A stretch of DNA of 33,896 nucleotides from Bradyrhizobium sp. 132 (GTDB lineage Bacteria; Pseudomonadota; Alphaproteobacteria; Rhizobiales; Xanthobacteraceae). The translations under genes were made by a program, and so were the position numbers. This document shows, piece after piece, positions 31,117 through 33,896 of the stretch. The notes under the pieces were generated by a model that saw only the letters and a program-made list of their open reading frames with translations, had not been told where the DNA came from and searched no databases. The DNA lies in contig NZ_JADPKY010000105.1 in assembly GCF_023074185.1 (NCBI RefSeq), positions 1-33,896 of the forward strand, written 5' to 3'. Numbering within the stretch: the first letter of the stretch is position 1; the number at the start of each line of letters is the position of its first letter.

Positions 31117-32073
31117 GTGCATCGGGTCGGTTTCATCGTGCCGCAACGGTTTCAGCTGATGAGCCTTGCGGCGCTGACGGCATTCGAAATCGTCAATCTG
31201 CCCCCGGCCGACCAGCGGTACGACATCCATTTGTTGTCAGAACATGGCGGTCCGGTTCGGTCTTCCTCAGGGATGACGCTGGAAACCGAGGCATTCGGAG
31301 ATCCCGCCTTCGACACCGTCATCGTGGGTTCGATCACCGAGATGGACATGCCTTCCTCCGATGCGACCATGATCGCGTTCGTGCAAGAGGCAGCCAAAGC
31401 ATCCAGGCGGATCGCCTCGATCTGCAGCGGCGCGTTCGTGCTGGCTGAAGCGGGCCTTCTGAATGGTCGACGCGCGACGATGCACTGGGCCCATGCTGCC
31501 AGCTTCAGGGCTCGGTTTCCGGATGTCAGGGCAGAGGAGGACCGGATCTTCATCAATGACGGTCCGGTCTGGACGTCGGCGGGAATGACCGCGGGGATCG
31601 ACCTCGTGCTGGCGTTGATCGATAATGATCTCGGTCCCGAAGCCGCGAAAATGGTCGCCAGACTTCTGGTCATGAACCAGCGTCGGATGGGGGGACAAAA
31701 ACAGCATTCCGCACTCCTTGACATGACGCCGAAGTCCGATCGCATCGAATTGGTTCTGGCGCACATCCGTCAAAATCTACGGAACCCATTGACGATCGAA
31801 GAGCTTGCGGCGGTCGCCAACCTGAGCCCCCGCCAGTTCAGCCGGGCCTTTCTGGCCGAAACCGGCCAGTCTCCAGCAAAAGCCGTGGAGCGGCTTCGGC
31901 TGGAGGCCGCTAGGTTCATGATCGAAGAGGGGCGGCACACGGTCAATGTTGTGGCGCAGGAAACAGGATTCGTGGACCGCGAACGCATGCGTCGCGCATT
32001 CCTCCGGACCTTCGGCGTGCCACCGGAGATATTGCGGAGAAACGCTCGACGGGAAGCGGCGGCGGCTGCCTGA
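31117..32073 (+). CDS. GlxA-family transcriptional regulator (DJ-1/PfpI + AraC HTH)
   Basis: 318 aa from the GTG at 31117, chosen because AGGAG lies six bases upstream (31106-31110); the open frame goes back to a TTG at 31087. The N-terminal DJ-1/PfpI-like domain (about 1-190) has the elbow Cys in ASICSGAFVLAEAG and GPVWTSAGMTAGIDL. The C-terminal AraC-type double helix-turn-helix (about 215-310) reads ELAAVANLSPRQFSRAFLAE and VNVVAQETGFVDRERMRRAF. It is divergent from the six-gene operon and is probably its activator, sensing a substrate through the DJ-1 domain. The domain is related to isonitrile hydratase, which is suggestive beside a nitrilase. Confidence 0.95.
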   Translation: MHRVGFIVPQRFQLMSLAALTAFEIVNLPPADQRYDIHLLSEHGGPVRSSSGMTLETEAFGDPAFDTVIVGSITEMDMPSSDATMIAFVQEAAKASRRIASICSGAFVLAEAGLLNGRRATMHWAHAASFRARFPDVRAEEDRIFINDGPVWTSAGMTAGIDLVLALIDNDLGPEAAKMVARLLVMNQRRMGGQKQHSALLDMTPKSDRIELVLAHIRQNLRNPLTIEELAAVANLSPRQFSRAFLAETGQSPAKAVERLRLEAARFMIEEGRHTVNVVAQETGFVDRERMRRAFLRTFGVPPEILRRNARREAAAAA

Positions 32074-32251
32074 CTTCGGGCTGTCAAGAAATATAGGTTT
32101 TTGAGGCAGACACACGACGTGGCGCCGAACGCCGCTCTCGGTCATCCGGCTTGCACGTGAGCGTCCGGGTTCGACATCAAATCATGCCATAACACTCACT
32201 AAGCGAACGACAGCTTCGCGCCAGAAGCGGCCGGTCGAGATTCTGTGGCGT

Positions 32252-32611
32252 TTAGTTTCTCTGGGCGATCCAGTATCCCACACATCGTCCGTTTCCCGAG
32301 CGGCCGCTCCACGTGCCCTTGCCGGAAGAGCCAAACAATCGGCCAGATCCAGATGCGTACTTGTCCTGTACCGCGACGGACGCGCGAACGAACCCCGAGC
32401 TTTGCACGTAACCTCTGAACCTCACAAGGTTTGGGTGCGTCACGATTCCATTCGAAATGTTGACCGTAAAATTGTAGGTCGGGTCGCACGTCCCCGACTG
32501 GGTTACGAACGCCAGATTCCAAGATCCGTTGAATGCTGCGGATGATGTGGCGGCGTGAGACGATGCCACGCAACAAACAAGAACTAGGGCCGACAAAGTA
32601 AGTGCCTTCAT
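32252..32611 (-). CDS. Small exported protein of unknown function
   Basis: 119 aa with a Sec signal peptide (MKALTLSALVLVCCVASSHA). The mature chain is beta-rich, with Gly/Ser-rich C-terminal repeats (SGSGRLFGSSGKGTWSGRSG) and ends CVGYWIAQRN; two Cys (GTCDPTYNF and RCVGYW) may pair. GGAGAG lies eight bases before the ATG. The order FNGSW..C..I.G....GSG.W.G.....C.G.W.A.R recurs in unnamed rhizobial secreted proteins. It lies just downstream of, and on the same strand as, the ECF sigma gene. Confidence 0.78.
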   Translation of the reverse strand: MKALTLSALVLVCCVASSHAATSSAAFNGSWNLAFVTQSGTCDPTYNFTVNISNGIVTHPNLVRFRGYVQSSGFVRASVAVQDKYASGSGRLFGSSGKGTWSGRSGNGRCVGYWIAQRN

Positions 32612-32641
32612 GATATGCTCTCCGGTGGGACAATTGTCGAG

Positions 32642-33502
32642 TTATGTGCATTCAGGGTTGACGCTCGCGGTCGCCCACATATTTGGATGCAGTAAGCGAG
32701 ACGATCTTGCTGCGCTCTTTCCAAGGTTTGTTCGTGCCGCTGCGGCCTCGAAACCGGCGTTTACAAGAATTCTCGAAAGTTGCTTGCGCGCGTAAAATAT
32801 CCGGCTCTTCGCCGTGGCATATGGGACGCGGACAATCTCGCTCACCTCGCCGACCGACTTCTCACGATAGTAGATTAGGTCGATGATTTCGCGATGAGCT
32901 GGAGAAAGCTTATTGATGCAAGCGAGCAAAATGCCCTTCGTTTCCTTGCGATCAAGTGCTTCTTCCGGCGTGTCGCCGGCGTCGACGATTCCGCGCACAT
33001 CGTATTGATCGATATTCTCGCACGTTCGCTCTCGCAGGGAATTTATTGCTTTAAAGCGGGCGATCGAGAGTAGCCATGTGGAAACTCGCGCCCGGCTTTC
33101 GAACCTGTTTGCAGAACGCCAAACATCGAGGAAAACTTGGCTGACCAGATCCTCTGCAATTCCTGAATTGCGGACCGTTCGTTGGATGAAGCGAAGCACC
33201 CTGGTGCGGTGACGAGCGAACAAAATGTGCATTGCGGCTTTGTCGCCCTCCGCAACACTTTTTAGAAGCATCTCGTCGGAGACAGTTTGCTCCGAGTCCG
33301 TCACATTATGGACGGCATAAACCAGCTTGCCATGGTTGGCCGCATCGGACTGCCCAGGCAAAGGCTTCCGACTTTTGCCGCTGCACTTAGGCAGGATCGC
33401 GGTTGCGCGCGTCGGCGCAAGGCTAGGTGAAGGGATATCCGGAGGCTGGTGCTGAAATCGATTTGGCCTCTGCGCGCATTGTCGTCCCTCGCTTATGGAC
33501 AT
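32642..33502 (-). CDS. ECF-type RNA polymerase sigma-70 factor
   Basis: 286 aa from the ATG at 33502 (GGAGAGGGAGG upstream); the frame is open to 33538. Region 2 (about 76-140) has HRTRVLRFIQRTVRNSGIAE and VSQVFLDVWRSANRFE. Region 4 (about 200-250) has LSPAHREIIDLIYYREKSVG and VPYATAKSRIFYARKQL. The N-terminus carries about 70 extra low-complexity residues and the C-terminus a tail of about 40 beyond region 4. Such extensions can replace a separate anti-sigma factor in control; none is encoded next to it. Target genes unknown; the exported protein gene downstream is a natural candidate. Confidence 0.9.
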   Translation of the reverse strand: MSISEGRQCAQRPNRFQHQPPDIPSPSLAPTRATAILPKCSGKSRKPLPGQSDAANHGKLVYAVHNVTDSEQTVSDEMLLKSVAEGDKAAMHILFARHRTRVLRFIQRTVRNSGIAEDLVSQVFLDVWRSANRFESRARVSTWLLSIARFKAINSLRERTCENIDQYDVRGIVDAGDTPEEALDRKETKGILLACINKLSPAHREIIDLIYYREKSVGEVSEIVRVPYATAKSRIFYARKQLSRILVNAGFEAAAARTNLGKSAARSSRLLHPNMWATASVNPECT

Positions 33503-33605
33503 CCTCCCTCTCCGCCTGGTTTTGACAAGACAGCACAAGGATGCGTCGCATGGAGTCGATCGCGCTACCCTACGGAGGGTTCGTATTTCTAGACTTCTGG
33601 TCTAG

Positions 33606-33896
33606 CAGTCTGCTGAAAAACCCCTCGCCAGGAAGGGGACTTGATGATTCACTTTATCATCTCGAATCGGCGGAGACGATCATGCGCGGCAGGTTTACGG
33701 ATCAGGGCGGCCTGTTTTCGTACATCGCGCCGGATAAACGTGTGCCAGCGAACCATCCGCTGCGGAAGGTCCGGGAACTTGTCCGGGATGTTTTGAATGA
33801 TTTGAACCGCAGCCTTGGAAAGCTATACGCCAGCGAGGGACGTCCTTCGATCCCTCCGGAGCAATTGCTGAGCGCCTTGCTGCTGCAGGTGTTCGA
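33606..33896 (+). mobile_element. Left end of an IS5/IS1182-type insertion sequence (cut by window end)
   Basis: CAGTCTGCTGAAAAACCCC begins at 33606, directly after CTAG (33602-33605), and resembles the terminal repeat of such elements. A hairpin CCCCT/AGGGG follows. The transposase starts 76 bp in. The right end and any target duplication lie outside the window. Confidence 0.65.
33682..33896 (+). CDS. IS5/IS1182-type transposase, N-terminal part
   Basis: At least 71 aa, open at the window end. MRGRFTDQGGLFSYIAPDKR, VPANHPLRKVRELVRDVL and RPSIPPEQLLSALLLQVF are the typical start of transposases with a DUF772-type N-terminal domain, which binds DNA ends. The DDE catalytic residues would lie beyond the window. 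ATG-initiated; GGCGGAGACG upstream could serve as ribosome-binding site. Confidence 0.85.
   Translation, partial: MRGRFTDQGGLFSYIAPDKRVPANHPLRKVRELVRDVLNDLNRSLGKLYASEGRPSIPPEQLLSALLLQVF

Noticed and set aside
32150..32200. GGGTTCGA-like T-arm of a tRNA
   Set aside because: No acceptor or anticodon stems can be built around it.

Overview
The window reads as chromosomal DNA of an alphaproteobacterium, most likely Bradyrhizobium or a close relative. Three kinds of evidence support this: the GC-rich composition and codon use, the gene families present (PRC-barrel, DUF6894, PAS-PAS hybrid kinase, GlxA regulators, cyclase-TPR proteins), and a perfect match to the EcfG general-stress promoter consensus known from this group. 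The species call is inference. No rRNA, tRNA or CRISPR array was seen. It is an accessory-type region: small operons separated by decayed genes, insertion-sequence remnants and dispersed short repeats.

Layout. 0-6 kb: minus-strand genes for an atypical SDR, an exported bicupin and a frameshifted VOC protein, then plus-strand bacterioferritin (bfr, all ferroxidase and haem ligands present), then two minus-strand exported TPR proteins. 6-11.2 kb: a small exported protein and a twice-frameshifted exported protein, each ending inside or next to a 71-72 bp repeat with inverted ends; a hybrid histidine kinase behind a perfect EcfG-type promoter; two tiny membrane ORFs; and a frameshifted PRC-barrel gene with a strong terminator. 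11.2-18.2 kb: small unknown genes, a class III cyclase/TolB/TPR protein, a Cache-PAS-GGDEF diguanylate cyclase with intact active and inhibitory sites, and a SnoaL-like protein. 18.4-22.8 kb: a genomic-island scar. It holds orphan terminators, the 3' part of a copper-type P-ATPase gene, a divergent tyrosine recombinase, a phased repeat array beside it with 21/22 bp spacing, and a decapitated FtsH-like gene joined to the 5' end of an IS110-type element. 22.8-26.5 kb: small Bradyrhizobium-type genes, an ABC substrate-binding protein, an MFS remnant and a 3'-truncated NmrA-like gene.

26.6-32.1 kb holds the most coherent functional unit. It is a minus-strand operon of six genes in transcription order: alpha/beta hydrolase, exported YciI/muconolactone-isomerase-like protein, two near-identical cytosolic paralogues, nitrilase, and a Tat-exported chloroperoxidase-like hydrolase. 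Two junctions are ATGA overlaps. The operon is divergent from a GlxA-type (DJ-1/PfpI + AraC) regulator. This looks like a regulated catabolic or detoxification unit for a nitrile-containing or otherwise hydrolysable compound; the substrate is unknown. 32.2-33.9 kb: a small exported protein, an ECF sigma factor and the start of an IS5/IS1182-type transposase cut by the window edge.

At least seven single-base indels break otherwise well-preserved genes, several in homopolymer runs. Either the region is decaying or the assembly carries indel errors; raw-read inspection would decide.
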